Positions 45,879-55,218 of a stretch of 64,000 nucleotides of DNA are shown here, one piece after another. The notes below the pieces were generated by a model, which was given only the letters and a program-made list of their open reading frames with translations, had not been told where the DNA came from and ran no database searches. The position numbers and the translations under genes are program-made. Position 1 is the stretch's first letter; each line of letters begins with the position of its first letter. The stretch is from Solibacillus sp. FSL H8-0538 (GTDB lineage: Bacteria > Bacillota > Bacilli > Bacillales_A > Planococcaceae): assembly GCF_038003525.1 (NCBI RefSeq), contig NZ_JBBOPI010000001.1:115001-179000 (forward strand). The letters are read 5' to 3'.

Positions 45879-46583
45879 ATGACAATGAAAAATTCAGATC
45901 GTTTTTTAACCGCTTTTAATCGGATAGATCACACATTACGCGATATTATTGGTGCGAAGGATTTTATGCCATTTTACCGGTTAATTGATCAAGCAAAAAA
46001 GAAAAATCCGCTCGTCCGGAAATATGAAGATGATTTACGTTCTTATGCAGATTTACGGAATGCAATTGTACATCACCGCACGTCTATGGATTTTGTAATT
46101 GCGGAGCCGCATGGGCAAGTTGTGGAAAAAATAGAACGTATTGATGAAGTATTAGCGAAACCAAAACTAGTAGGACAGCTATTCCGCAAACGAGTTATGA
46201 CGTTCCAAACGACAGATTCGCTAAAGAATGTATTAAAGGCTATTCGTAAACAAAAATATACACAGTTCCCTGTATATGATGATCATGTTTTTCAAGGACT
46301 AATTACAACGGTAGGTATTACAAACTGGCTCGCCACGTTTATAACAGGTAAAATTTTACCGAAGCAGATTCCAACGCTTCTAGATATTTTACATCATGAG
46401 AATAACGAAATGAACTTTAAATTTATTAGCCGGTACATAACGATTTACGAAGCAGAAGAAATTTTTAAACAAGGTGTGGAGCGAGGGCGCCGTTTTGAGG
46501 CACTGCTGATCACGGAGCACGGCAAGCCGCATCAAAAATTGGTCGGTATTGTAACACCGATTGATATTATGAAGGTAGACTAA
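45879..46583 (+). CDS. HEPN-like domain fused to a CBS pair
   Basis: A 234-aa protein. Residues about 10-95 are helical and contain LRNAIVHHR, an R-x4-H motif (R60, H65) like that of HEPN nucleases. Residues about 100-234 form a CBS pair: VMTFQTTDSLKNVLKAIRKQKYTQFPVYD, then ITIYEAEEIFKQGVERG and a closing KLVGIVTPIDIMKV. CBS pairs usually bind adenosine-containing ligands, so a ligand-gated RNase is conceivable; this is inference. It is a single-gene unit convergent with the DUF421 gene. ATGs at 45879 and 45885 are both possible starts. Confidence 0.7.
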   Translation: MTMKNSDRFLTAFNRIDHTLRDIIGAKDFMPFYRLIDQAKKKNPLVRKYEDDLRSYADLRNAIVHHRTSMDFVIAEPHGQVVEKIERIDEVLAKPKLVGQLFRKRVMTFQTTDSLKNVLKAIRKQKYTQFPVYDDHVFQGLITTVGITNWLATFITGKILPKQIPTLLDILHHENNEMNFKFISRYITIYEAEEIFKQGVERGRRFEALLITEHGKPHQKLVGIVTPIDIMKVD

Positions 46584-46605
46584 AAGAGAGAGCACGATGA
46601 GAAAG

Positions 46606-47307
46606 TTATTCTCCCGTGCTGTCTCTCAGGCTGATATAAAGGGATCCGTTTTCAAGAACCTGTGCAAAATAAACATCCTCTACCGAATCGATATTTTTCT
46701 TCTTTAATTTTTTTAATAGCCAATCTTCTGTTAAATCAAGCTCAATTAAGTTTTCTGAAATAATCTTACCATCTGAAATCAGTTCAGTTGGAAGAAAACC
46801 TGGCATGGTCACATCAGCTTTTACATCAACTTTAGTGGCGGAGCGCTGTGCAGGCTTTTTCATTACACTAAGGTTGCCATTTGTTTCAAATACGGCGTAT
46901 AGCACTTCATCGACAGAAAAAATACTTTGCTCGCGTAATAGCATTGTGAGTTCATCTGTATGAAGGCGTGCTTTTTTTAAATTGTCCGCTACGATGACAC
47001 CGTTTTGCATGACAATCATTGGTTTATCATCGAATAATACACGTGCTTTTTTTGATTTTAATGATAAAAAACTGACGAACATCGTTAAGATGGACCACCA
47101 AACGAGTGAAATGAGCCCGTCCCAAAATGGTGTTTCTACTTGCGCTGAAATTTCAGCGGCAATAGAACCAAAAGTAATACCAGTTACATAATGAAAGAAT
47201 GTTAACTGACTTAATTGTTTTTTTCCGATAATGCGGGCGAGCAGTAATATTGCAAAAAATGCACCAGTTGCTCGTAATAGCATTTCCCATACGTTTAGTT
47301 CCAGCAT
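46606..47307 (-). CDS. DUF421 (YetF/YcaP-like) membrane protein
   Basis: A 233-aa protein with three N-terminal helices (about residues 5-85) and a cytoplasmic DUF421 domain (FDDKPMIVMQNGVIVADNLKKARLHTDELTMLLREQ). Bacillus relatives include YetF and the spore proteins YrbG/YdfR; no biochemical role is firm. GAGGAG before the ATG at 47307 sets the start; an in-frame upstream codon at 47331 is less likely. It overlaps nothing and is divergent from the MFS gene. Confidence 0.85.
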   Translation of the reverse strand: MLELNVWEMLLRATGAFFAILLLARIIGKKQLSQLTFFHYVTGITFGSIAAEISAQVETPFWDGLISLVWWSILTMFVSFLSLKSKKARVLFDDKPMIVMQNGVIVADNLKKARLHTDELTMLLREQSIFSVDEVLYAVFETNGNLSVMKKPAQRSATKVDVKADVTMPGFLPTELISDGKIISENLIELDLTEDWLLKKLKKKNIDSVEDVYFAQVLENGSLYISLRDSTGE

Positions 47308-47387
47308 CACATCACTCCTCGTGACTAGCATGCACGAGGAGCGGACAAGCTATACGAAATAAATTTAAGTAGAAGGCGTGAGTACAC

Positions 47388-48599
47388 ATGGCAACAGTTA
47401 CAGCAACAGCAAAATTAAATAACCCGGTTTTTCCAGTGATGGTTGCCATTGGGGTATGTCACTTAATTAATGACACGATGCAGTCAGTCATTCCGGCAAT
47501 GTTCCCGTTACTTGAGCGTGACCTCGGTTTAACATTCACGCAGCTTGGGCTCATATCCTTTGTGTTAAATATGTTTGCTTCTGTACTGCAGCCGGCTGTG
47601 GGGTTTGTAACGGATAAAAAACCCATGCCATATGCATTACCAATTGGAATGATTAGCTCGTTTTTAGGGGTGTCATTTCTTATTTTATCCGAGCAGTACT
47701 GGATGATTTTAGTGTCCGTTTTATTTTTAGGAATGGGTTCGGCTATTTTTCACCCAGAAGGATCTCGAGTATCATTTATGGCCGCGGGTAATAAACGAGG
47801 ACTAGCTCAGTCCATTTATCAAGTAGGTGGGAACTCAGGGCAAGCGTTAGCACCGCTACTTAGTGCATTTTTAATCTTACCGTATGGAATGAAAGCTGCT
47901 TCAGTTGTTTTAGTATTTACAGCAATCGGCATTTTTATGTTAACGAAAATTGCAGCTTGGTATAAGCAGCAGCTAGAGGCAGAAAAACTGTCAAACGTAA
48001 AAAAAGTACTCATTTCTTCATTGCCACCATTATCAAAAAAACAAGTTGGTATCGCACTGGGGCTGTTATTTTTAATCATTTTCGCACGCTCGTTTTACAC
48101 TACAAATATTACGAGTTTTTACGTGTTTTATTTAATGGAGGAATACGGTGTAAGTGTAACAACAGGGCAACTGTTAATCTTTTTATTTATGGCGTGCGGC
48201 GTGGTCGGAACATTTTTTGGCGGACCGCTTTCTGACCGAATCGGGCGGAAAAGCGTTATTTTATTATCCGTTGTCGCTCCGTTGCCGTTCTGTCTCGTAC
48301 TGCCGTATGTACCGATGTGGCTTGTGCCGGTTTTCCTTATTGTAATCGGTACGCTCATCATGATTAGCTTTTCGGTGACGGTCGTTTACGCTCAAGAATT
48401 AGTACCAAGTAAAATTGGTACAATGGCCGGTCTTACAGTCGGTCTATCTTTTGGCATGGGGGCAATCGGTGCTATTGTCATTGGCATGCTAATGGATTCG
48501 TACGGTATTCGCTTTACAATGATTATCGTTTCAATAATACCTTTATTGTTGTTAGTGGCGTTGTTATTGCCGAAGGATAAGGCTGCTTTGAGTAGTTAA
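47388..48599 (+). CDS. MFS transporter, fosmidomycin-resistance (Fsr) type
   Basis: A 403-aa protein with about 12 hydrophobic helices. CHLINDTMQSVIPAMFPLL at the N-terminus and FLGMGSAIFHPEGSRVSFMA are the hallmarks of the Fsr family of drug exporters. GPLSDRIGRKSVI is the MFS loop motif in the second half. Substrate unknown. A strong terminator follows within 20 bp, so it is probably monocistronic. Confidence 0.88.
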   Translation: MATVTATAKLNNPVFPVMVAIGVCHLINDTMQSVIPAMFPLLERDLGLTFTQLGLISFVLNMFASVLQPAVGFVTDKKPMPYALPIGMISSFLGVSFLILSEQYWMILVSVLFLGMGSAIFHPEGSRVSFMAAGNKRGLAQSIYQVGGNSGQALAPLLSAFLILPYGMKAASVVLVFTAIGIFMLTKIAAWYKQQLEAEKLSNVKKVLISSLPPLSKKQVGIALGLLFLIIFARSFYTTNITSFYVFYLMEEYGVSVTTGQLLIFLFMACGVVGTFFGGPLSDRIGRKSVILLSVVAPLPFCLVLPYVPMWLVPVFLIVIGTLIMISFSVTVVYAQELVPSKIGTMAGLTVGLSFGMGAIGAIVIGMLMDSYGIRFTMIIVSIIPLLLLVALLLPKDKAALSS

Positions 48600-48612
48600 A
48601 ATAGTAGAATAA

Positions 48613-48657
48613 TAAGAGGCCCGTGAAATCTTAATGCGATTTTACGGGCTCTTTTTT
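48613..48657 (+). terminator. Terminator after the MFS gene
   Basis: AGAGGCCCGTGAAATC pairs with GATTTTACGGGCTCT with two irregular positions, followed by six T. Confidence 0.85.
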
Positions 48658-48775
48658 AAGATAATTGTAAGGGACTAAGCGCGTGTGTTGGGGTTCAAAT
48701 TCCCGCAAATGTCCGGTGGCTTCGACTACTTAACTGGGATGAAGAGGCCGCGTTGTTTGAAGTTTTATTTGATCG

Positions 48776-49456
48776 CTAAATCGTTGGGCGACATGCTGCA
48801 GGGATGAGTTTTGGATCGATAACTAATCCCTCCGAAATATGTAGTTCATGCATTTTATTATTATACGTGAATTTGAAGATGCCATTATCAAAATCTGTGC
48901 CAATTTCCTTGAAGAAAATGCCTTCCAGTGAAGCAAACTTTGGACAAGAAAATCCGATTTTATAGCTTTCTCCATCCTTAATTAAGTAAGCACGTACACC
49001 TTTTTCATACGTATCGTAAATCTCATCCTCGGTTGGACGTTTTACCGCAACGATATGAAAATCAACGAAAGGTACTTCTTTTAGTAAGACGTTCAGGAAA
49101 GAACCTTTTGTGATTTCCTCCCAACGACTTTGCGCGCTTTGGCCAACGATAATTTGTGTAATATTGTAGTTTATGGCAACTTCAGTAATCACTTTTTGAA
49201 TTGGGCGACGTTCATTGTCTTTCACAATAAATTGTTCAACTTCCAATTCGTCTGTTAACTGTTTCCAAAGTTCGAGGTAGCGGGATTTTTCAGCATCAAA
49301 TGCATCGATTGGTTGTGCATCAACCGTCATGACGTATAGTGGGCAATCTAGTAGTGTTGCTAGCTTATGTCCTCTACGAATAAGACGTTCTCCATTCAGT
49401 CCGTAGTACACACAAACTAAAATACTTTCGTCCATACGACCTTTTATATGTTTCAT
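48776..49456 (-). CDS. Universal stress domain protein, KdpD-like
   Basis: A 226-aa protein. Residues about 8-135 resemble the USP domain of the potassium sensor KdpD: LVCVYYGLNGERLIRRGHKLA, YNITQIIVGQSAQSRWEEITKGS, FHIVAVKRP. The last 90 residues are unassigned. No histidine kinase part is present. AGAGGTG favours the ATG at 49456; a GTG lies 12 bp upstream. It is divergent from the mrp Na+/H+ antiporter operon, so a role in cation homeostasis is plausible but unproven. Confidence 0.75.
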   Translation of the reverse strand: MKHIKGRMDESILVCVYYGLNGERLIRRGHKLATLLDCPLYVMTVDAQPIDAFDAEKSRYLELWKQLTDELEVEQFIVKDNERRPIQKVITEVAINYNITQIIVGQSAQSRWEEITKGSFLNVLLKEVPFVDFHIVAVKRPTEDEIYDTYEKGVRAYLIKDGESYKIGFSCPKFASLEGIFFKEIGTDFDNGIFKFTYNNKMHELHISEGLVIDPKLIPAACRPTI

Positions 49457-49803
49457 ATTAGTTCGCACCTCTTATTCTTTCGTTCTCTCATAATAATGTA
49501 TCGAAATCATGAGGATTTTGAGAAATTTAGCATAAATGAGTTAAAAATAGGGCTAATACAGTGCATAGTACACAGTTGTATTGTATACTTTATTTTGTAA
49601 TATTTATTTTAGTTTAGTAATTTTATTATAAACATTCAATATTGGTATATAATTCCTTATTTTTATTGAGTTATTAGGAAAATTTTCTTGTCCATATGAG
49701 ACATTATTATGAAGTGAGTTATATCGTTAGTCAAGTGTGTTTCAATAATTCGATTTTCGCTACAAAAGAATAGATTTTACTTTGAAATAGGAGGTTTTTG
49801 CTT
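49457..49803. other. AT-rich divergent regulatory region before mrp
   Basis: About 345 bp without a gene. GTATATAATTCC at about 49646-49657 contains TATAAT with a weak TTATAA about 16 bp upstream and could be the mrp promoter. No terminator or riboswitch was recognised. Confidence 0.3.
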
Positions 49804-52209
49804 TTGACAATACAGTTTTCCGTCTTACTGCCGTTTATCGTCGCGGCGTTTATACCATTTTTATATAGGCGATTTTCAAAATTTCACATTGGCTGGGTCG
49901 TGCTAGCGGTTCCGGTACTACTATTCACTTTATTAGCTACATATATCCCTCGAATTGCAAATGGCAAAACATTTGTTAAAACATATGAGTGGATCCCCTC
50001 ATTCGGTATAAATATAACAACCTACTTAGATGGCCTGAGTATGATATTTAGTTTACTCATTACAGGTGTTGGTAGTTTAGTTATTTTATATTCTATATTT
50101 TATTTATCAACGAAAGAATCACTACATCATTTTTATTGTTATTTACTACTTTTCATGGGTGCGATGCTCGGCGTCGTGTTTTCGGATAATTTAATCGTGC
50201 TATACGCATTTTGGGAGCTGACAAGTGTTTCTTCCTTCCTACTAATCGCGTTTTGGCATCATCGAAAAGCATCTCGAGCGGGTGCGCGTAAGGCGATGAC
50301 CATCACAGTGAGCGGCGGCGTTGCAATGCTTGCTGGATTTTTAATGTTATATGCAGCTTCAGGAACTTTTAGCATACGAGAAATTTTAGCGAGCGTTGAA
50401 GTTGTGCAGAAAAGTACATTATTTATTCCTGCTATGGTACTCGTTTTACTCGGTGCCTTTACAAAATCTGCGCAGTTCCCGTTCCATATTTGGTTACCGG
50501 ATGCAATGGAGGCACCAACACCAGTTAGTGCGTACTTACACTCAGCGACGATGGTAAAGGCGGGGATTTACTTAGTTGCACGTACGACACCGATTTTTGG
50601 TGGGCATGAAATGTGGTTCTGGGCAGTGAGTGGCATCGGTCTTGTCACGCTATTTTGGGGGTCGTTTAATGCAGTGCGCCAGTTTGATTTGAAAGCATTA
50701 CTAGCGTATTCAACGGTTAGTCAACTGGGGCTTATTATGTGCTTATTTGGTCTAGGTTCTGCGGCATTGCACTTAGGCTACAGTACAGAGTCTGTTATTT
50801 ACACACAGGCGACGTTTGCGGCATTATTCCATTTAATTAATCACTCAACGTTCAAAGGTGCACTCTTTATGATGGTCGGTATTGTCGATCATGAGGTCGG
50901 TACGCGTGATATTCGTCGCCTTGGTGGGCTTATGGCCTTGATGCCGTTTACGTTTACGATTGCGGTGATTGGTAGCTTTTCGATGGCTGGGTTACCACCG
51001 TTCAATGGATTCTTAAGTAAAGAAATGTTCTTTGCAGCAACGGTGGCAATTGGTAATTTAGATATTTTTGCACTGGATAGCTTCGCGTTAGTGTTCCCGA
51101 TTGTGGCGTGGCTTGCGAGTATTTTTACATTTATTTACAGCGTAATTATTGTAGCGCGCACATTCCTAGGCGATGTCAAGCCAGAGCGTTTAGAAAATCC
51201 ACCACACGAAGCCCCATTTGGAATGCTGATCTCCCCATTTATTTTAATTAGCCTTGTTGTCGGGATTTTCTTGTTCCCGAATGTGTTAGGTCATTATATT
51301 TTGCAGCCGGCAATGGCAAGTATTTATCCGGGCTTTCCATCATCATCTCAACTTACGCCTCATATTTCTGCGTGGCATGGAATTAATACAGAGCTACTAA
51401 TGACGCTTGGTGTTGTAGTTGTCGGGGTAATTCTTTATAAAACATTGAAAAAATGGCGCCCGCTCTATCAACTTTTTCCTCAGAGGTATTCGTTCAATGC
51501 GTACTATGAGCGCATCATCGGCTTTAGTGAGAAGTTCTCAGGTACGTTAACAAGGCGTTATATGAACGGGAATATCACGTATTACTTCATTTATATTTTT
51601 CTGTTTTTTGTGGCAATTGTTGTGGGCTATAGCTTTATGACGGATGTTTTTACATGGGATCCGTCTAATGATGCATCCGTTGCATCCTATGAGCTCATTT
51701 TAGTGTTTGTCATGATCTTTGCGGCGGTTGCGCTACTCTTTGCGAAGGCGCGCATTACAGCGGTGTTACTAAACGGGGTGCTTGGCTATTCAGTAGCATT
51801 CTTCTTCGTTATTTTCCGTGCACCGGATTTAGCACTTACACAGCTCGTTGTAGAATCCGTAACAACAGCATTATTCTTATTATCGTTTAAGTTTTTACCG
51901 GATTTACGTCCTGAGCGTGCGTCAAAAATGATCCGTCTAATAAAAGCAACAATCTCAATTTCTGTTGGTGCAACAGTAACGGTTGTTGGACTAGCTGTTT
52001 TGAATTATGACAAGTTTAAACCGATTTCAGCGTATTTTGAGGACTCGTACAATTTAGCGGGTGGGAAAAATATCGTCAATACGATTTTAGGAGACTTCCG
52101 TGCATTTGATACGATGCTCGAGGTCGTTGTGCTATTTATCGCAGGGCTTGGCGTCTACACACTCATTAAGCTAAAGGCGAAAAAGGGGGATGCGGACGTT
52201 GAAAATTAA
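49804..52209 (+). CDS. mrpA: Mrp Na+/H+ antiporter subunit A
   Basis: A protein of about 801 aa with about 20 hydrophobic helices. The proton-translocating NuoL/ND5-like core includes FWELTSVSSFLLIAFW, LVLLGAFTKSAQFPFHIWLPDAMEAPTPVSAYLHSATMVKAG and HSTFKGALFMMVG. The C-terminal part (about 600-790) is the MrpA extension with DUF4040. AGGAGG 8-13 bp upstream favours the TTG at 49804 over the TTG at 49798. It heads the seven-gene antiporter operon for sodium efflux and pH homeostasis. Confidence 0.96.
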   Translation: MTIQFSVLLPFIVAAFIPFLYRRFSKFHIGWVVLAVPVLLFTLLATYIPRIANGKTFVKTYEWIPSFGINITTYLDGLSMIFSLLITGVGSLVILYSIFYLSTKESLHHFYCYLLLFMGAMLGVVFSDNLIVLYAFWELTSVSSFLLIAFWHHRKASRAGARKAMTITVSGGVAMLAGFLMLYAASGTFSIREILASVEVVQKSTLFIPAMVLVLLGAFTKSAQFPFHIWLPDAMEAPTPVSAYLHSATMVKAGIYLVARTTPIFGGHEMWFWAVSGIGLVTLFWGSFNAVRQFDLKALLAYSTVSQLGLIMCLFGLGSAALHLGYSTESVIYTQATFAALFHLINHSTFKGALFMMVGIVDHEVGTRDIRRLGGLMALMPFTFTIAVIGSFSMAGLPPFNGFLSKEMFFAATVAIGNLDIFALDSFALVFPIVAWLASIFTFIYSVIIVARTFLGDVKPERLENPPHEAPFGMLISPFILISLVVGIFLFPNVLGHYILQPAMASIYPGFPSSSQLTPHISAWHGINTELLMTLGVVVVGVILYKTLKKWRPLYQLFPQRYSFNAYYERIIGFSEKFSGTLTRRYMNGNITYYFIYIFLFFVAIVVGYSFMTDVFTWDPSNDASVASYELILVFVMIFAAVALLFAKARITAVLLNGVLGYSVAFFFVIFRAPDLALTQLVVESVTTALFLLSFKFLPDLRPERASKMIRLIKATISISVGATVTVVGLAVLNYDKFKPISAYFEDSYNLAGGKNIVNTILGDFRAFDTMLEVVVLFIAGLGVYTLIKLKAKKGDADVEN

Positions 52210-52621
52210 TGATGTGATTTTACGAACAGTTGTAAAAGCCGTTGTGTTTATTGTTTTTACGCTAGGCATTTACTTATTTTTCGCAGGGCACAATGCTCCT
52301 GGAGGTGGTTTTATCGGCGGGCTTGTACTAGGCTCCGGGATTGTGCTTTTGTATTTAACGTATGATATTGAAACAGTTCACCGCGGCATGCCGTTTGATT
52401 TTAAAAAAGTAGCGGCATTTGGGGTGCTACTAGCGACTGGAACTGCGGTTGGCTCATTATTCTTTGATGCGCCATTTTTAACGCAAACAGCTGGTTATTT
52501 TCATTTGCCGATCTTAGGGAAAACGCATTTATCTTCAGTAACCATTTTTGAAGCGGGTGTGGCGTTAACCGTTGTTGGTACAGTAGTGACAATTATTTTA
52601 AGTATAAGTGAGGATGAGTAG
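52199..52621 (+). CDS. mrpB: Mrp antiporter subunit B
   Basis: A 140-aa membrane protein: LKINDVILRTVVKAVVFIVFTLGIYLFFAGHNAPGGGFIGGLVLG is the family's N-terminal block, with four helices overall. The TTG at 52199, 9 bp after AGGGGG, gives the usual start; an ATG at 52190 is an alternative with too short a spacing. It overlaps mrpA by 11 bp. Confidence 0.94.
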   Translation: MKINDVILRTVVKAVVFIVFTLGIYLFFAGHNAPGGGFIGGLVLGSGIVLLYLTYDIETVHRGMPFDFKKVAAFGVLLATGTAVGSLFFDAPFLTQTAGYFHLPILGKTHLSSVTIFEAGVALTVVGTVVTIILSISEDE

Positions 52622-52622
52622 T

Positions 52623-52961
52623 ATGGAATCTTTAATGGTAGTACTAGTTGGTATACTCGTTGCGGTTGCCACCTATTTAATCCTCTCGCGTACCGTTTTG
52701 CGCGTCATTATCGGAACAGCTGTCCTCTCACATGCAGTACATTTACTCATTTTGACAGTAGGTGGCTTGAAAAAAGGGGATGTCCCATTGCTTAGCCAGT
52801 CGGACGGTCCTTATACAGATGCGCTTCCGCAGGCACTGATTTTAACGGCGATTGTCATTAGTTTTGCTGTAACCGCATTTGTCCTTGTGTTGGCATACCG
52901 GATGTATTTAACGAATGGTTCCGACGATTTCCATGAGCTTGGAGGACCATCAGATGAATAA
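52623..52961 (+). CDS. mrpC: Mrp antiporter subunit C
   Basis: A 112-aa NuoK-like protein with three helices and the conserved ALPQALILTAIVISFAVTAF stretch. Context between mrpB and mrpD confirms it. The ATG at 52623 follows the mrpB stop by 1 bp; the stop overlaps mrpD by 8 bp. Confidence 0.94.
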   Translation: MESLMVVLVGILVAVATYLILSRTVLRVIIGTAVLSHAVHLLILTVGGLKKGDVPLLSQSDGPYTDALPQALILTAIVISFAVTAFVLVLAYRMYLTNGSDDFHELGGPSDE

Positions 52962-54438
52962 TATACTTGTTTTACCTTTAATTGTGCCGATCATAACGGC
53001 CATTTTCCTTGTTTTCTTACGTGATTATATAAAATTGCAGCGTATTGTCAGTTTTGTAACGATGGTATTTGTGAGTGTCGTTGCAGTGGTGCTCTTGCAG
53101 TTAATTCAGACTGAAGGCATTTTGAAAGTGGACTTTAGCGGTTGGGCCCCCCCGTTTGGAATTTTGTTCGTAGCGGATTCATTTTCTGTGTTACTTGTAC
53201 TGGCAGCAAGTATTGTGACAGCGATTTGTTTACTTTATTCTTTTGCGACAATTGGCCATCGTCATGAGCGCATGTTTTTTTATCCGTTCGTCTTATTTTT
53301 ACTTGCTGGGGTGAACGGCTCTTTTTTAACAGGGGATATTTTTAATTTATTCGTATGTTTTGAAGTGATGCTTCTCGCGTCCTACGTGTTAATTGCACTT
53401 GGTGGCGAGAAAATTCAACTACGCGAGGCACTAAAATATGTCTTAATTAATGTTGTCGCGTCTTGGTTGTTTTTAGTCGCGCTTGCCTATCTTTACGGTA
53501 CAGTGAAAACATTAAATATGGCGCATATTGCACAGCGCGTTGCAGAGGCAGGACAAGATTCGATGCTAACGACTGTAGCCATTTTATTTTTAATCGTTTT
53601 CGCATTGAAGGCGGGGCTCCTACTATTTTTCTGGCTACCAGGCTCTTACAGTGTGCCACCAACTGCTGTGCAGGCATTATTTGCAGCACTTTTAACAAAG
53701 GTCGGGATTTATGCGCTGTTTCGTACGTTTACACTTATGTTCCCGCTTAATCCAGATGTCACGCACACGATTCTTGGCATAATGGCAGCTGCAACGATTC
53801 TTGCGGGCTGTATGGGCGCGTTATCCGGAAAAGACGTACGCACAATTGCTTCTTATAACGTTATTATTGGCGTTGGATTTATTTTAGTTGGACTTGCTGT
53901 GGGGACAGAGAGTGCGATGGCTGGGGCGGTTTATTATTTACTACATGATATGACTGCGAAAGCATTACTCTTTTTAATTATTGGGACGATGGTGTATGTA
54001 ACGGGTGAGGTTGTTGTAAAAAATATGAGTGGCTTGATTCGTAATTATCCGCTATTTGGCTGGCTGTATTTTGTCGTCATGTGCGCGCTTGCTGGGATCC
54101 CGCCGCTTAGTGGTTTCCTCGGCAAAGTATTGATTGGTCAAGGGGCAATTGAGGCCGAATCTTACATACTACTAGGACTCGGATTTGCTTCAAGTGTCAT
54201 CGTCCTCTATTCATTACTAAGGATTTTCCTGGCATCATTTTTCGGAGAGACGGTTATTAGTAATGAAGAAACAAAGCCAATCCCGCGTGGTGCCATGGTG
54301 TCATTCGTGTTACTCGCGATGTGTATTGTGGGTCTCGGTGTTGGTGCAGAAGGTTTAGCCGTTTATGTAGAGGACGCAGCGCATACGTTAGTGAATCCTT
54401 CTATTTATATAGATGCAGTACTAAATGCAAATGAATAA
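52954..54438 (+). CDS. mrpD: Mrp antiporter subunit D
   Basis: A 494-aa NuoM/N-like membrane protein with about 14 helices. Landmarks are LTGDIFNLFVCFEVMLLASYVLIALGG, FALKAGLLLFFWLPGSYSVPPTAVQALFAALLTKVGIYAL (with the membrane-buried lysine) and LAGIPPLSGFLGK. It forms the second ion-translocating subunit with MrpA. TGGAGG precedes the ATG at 52954, inside the end of mrpC. Confidence 0.96.
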   Translation: MNNILVLPLIVPIITAIFLVFLRDYIKLQRIVSFVTMVFVSVVAVVLLQLIQTEGILKVDFSGWAPPFGILFVADSFSVLLVLAASIVTAICLLYSFATIGHRHERMFFYPFVLFLLAGVNGSFLTGDIFNLFVCFEVMLLASYVLIALGGEKIQLREALKYVLINVVASWLFLVALAYLYGTVKTLNMAHIAQRVAEAGQDSMLTTVAILFLIVFALKAGLLLFFWLPGSYSVPPTAVQALFAALLTKVGIYALFRTFTLMFPLNPDVTHTILGIMAAATILAGCMGALSGKDVRTIASYNVIIGVGFILVGLAVGTESAMAGAVYYLLHDMTAKALLFLIIGTMVYVTGEVVVKNMSGLIRNYPLFGWLYFVVMCALAGIPPLSGFLGKVLIGQGAIEAESYILLGLGFASSVIVLYSLLRIFLASFFGETVISNEETKPIPRGAMVSFVLLAMCIVGLGVGAEGLAVYVEDAAHTLVNPSIYIDAVLNANE

Positions 54439-54454
54439 AGGAGGGTGAGTATGC

Positions 54455-54937
54455 ATGTTTGGTCAATTTATATTAAATTTATTTATTGCGGCGCTATGGT
54501 TTTTACTAAAGGATGATCCAGAAGCGCAGTTTTCCACATTTGTAACCGGGTTTTTAGTCGGAATTGCCATTTTATATGCAATGCATCGATTTTTCGGTAC
54601 ACAGTTTTACTTACGACGCATGGCAAAAGTGTTCAAGCTCATTTTCCTCTTTATTCGTGAACTACTGATGTCGAGCATGTCTGTGTTGAAGCAAATATTA
54701 ACCCCCAATTTAAAAATAACACCGGGTATTTTTACGTATGAAACGGAGCTTTCAGGTGATTACGAAGTGACGGTACTTGCTTTACTGCTTACATTAACGC
54801 CAGGTTCGGTCGTGATGGAAGTATCAGAGGAAGGGAATCTGTTTTATATTCATGCAATGGATATAGAGGAATCGAAGGAAGCGGTCATTCGTTCAATCGG
54901 GAAATTTGAGCAGGCAATTATGGAGGTGACACGATGA
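54455..54937 (+). CDS. mrpE: Mrp antiporter subunit E
   Basis: A 160-aa protein with two or three N-terminal helices and a cytoplasmic tail containing YETELSGDYEVTVLALLLTLTPGSVVMEVSEEG, the MrpE signature. AAGGAGG lies upstream of the ATG; the stop overlaps mrpF by 4 bp. Confidence 0.94.
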   Translation: MFGQFILNLFIAALWFLLKDDPEAQFSTFVTGFLVGIAILYAMHRFFGTQFYLRRMAKVFKLIFLFIRELLMSSMSVLKQILTPNLKITPGIFTYETELSGDYEVTVLALLLTLTPGSVVMEVSEEGNLFYIHAMDIEESKEAVIRSIGKFEQAIMEVTR

Positions 54938-55218
54938 TTGAGAAAATTTTATATGTTTCGCTCGGATTTTTCATGGTTGCCATCGCACTTTCTTTATATC
55001 GTGTTATTAAAGGGCCTTCATTGCCGGACCGAGCGATTGCGCTTGATACAATTGGCGTCAATTTAATTTCCGCAATTGCGATTATTTCAATTGTTTTTCA
55101 AACAAAAGCTTTTTTAGAAGCGATTTTAATTTTAGGAATTTTAGCCTTTATCGGTACAATCGCCTTTTCGAAATTCATTGAAAGAGGTGTAATCATTGAG
55201 CGTAAATCAAACGATTGA
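54934..55218 (+). CDS. mrpF: Mrp antiporter subunit F
   Basis: A 94-aa protein with three helices. LYRVIKGPSLPDRAIALDTIGVN is the conserved MrpF cytoplasmic loop. Coupled to mrpE (ATGA overlap) and overlapping mrpG by 23 bp. Confidence 0.95.
   Translation: MIEKILYVSLGFFMVAIALSLYRVIKGPSLPDRAIALDTIGVNLISAIAIISIVFQTKAFLEAILILGILAFIGTIAFSKFIERGVIIERKSND

Noticed and set aside
48685-48720. TGGGGTTCAAATTCCCG resembles a tRNA T-arm
   Set aside because: No matching 5' acceptor, D-arm or anticodon arm is found upstream and CCA is absent; at best a remnant, more likely chance.
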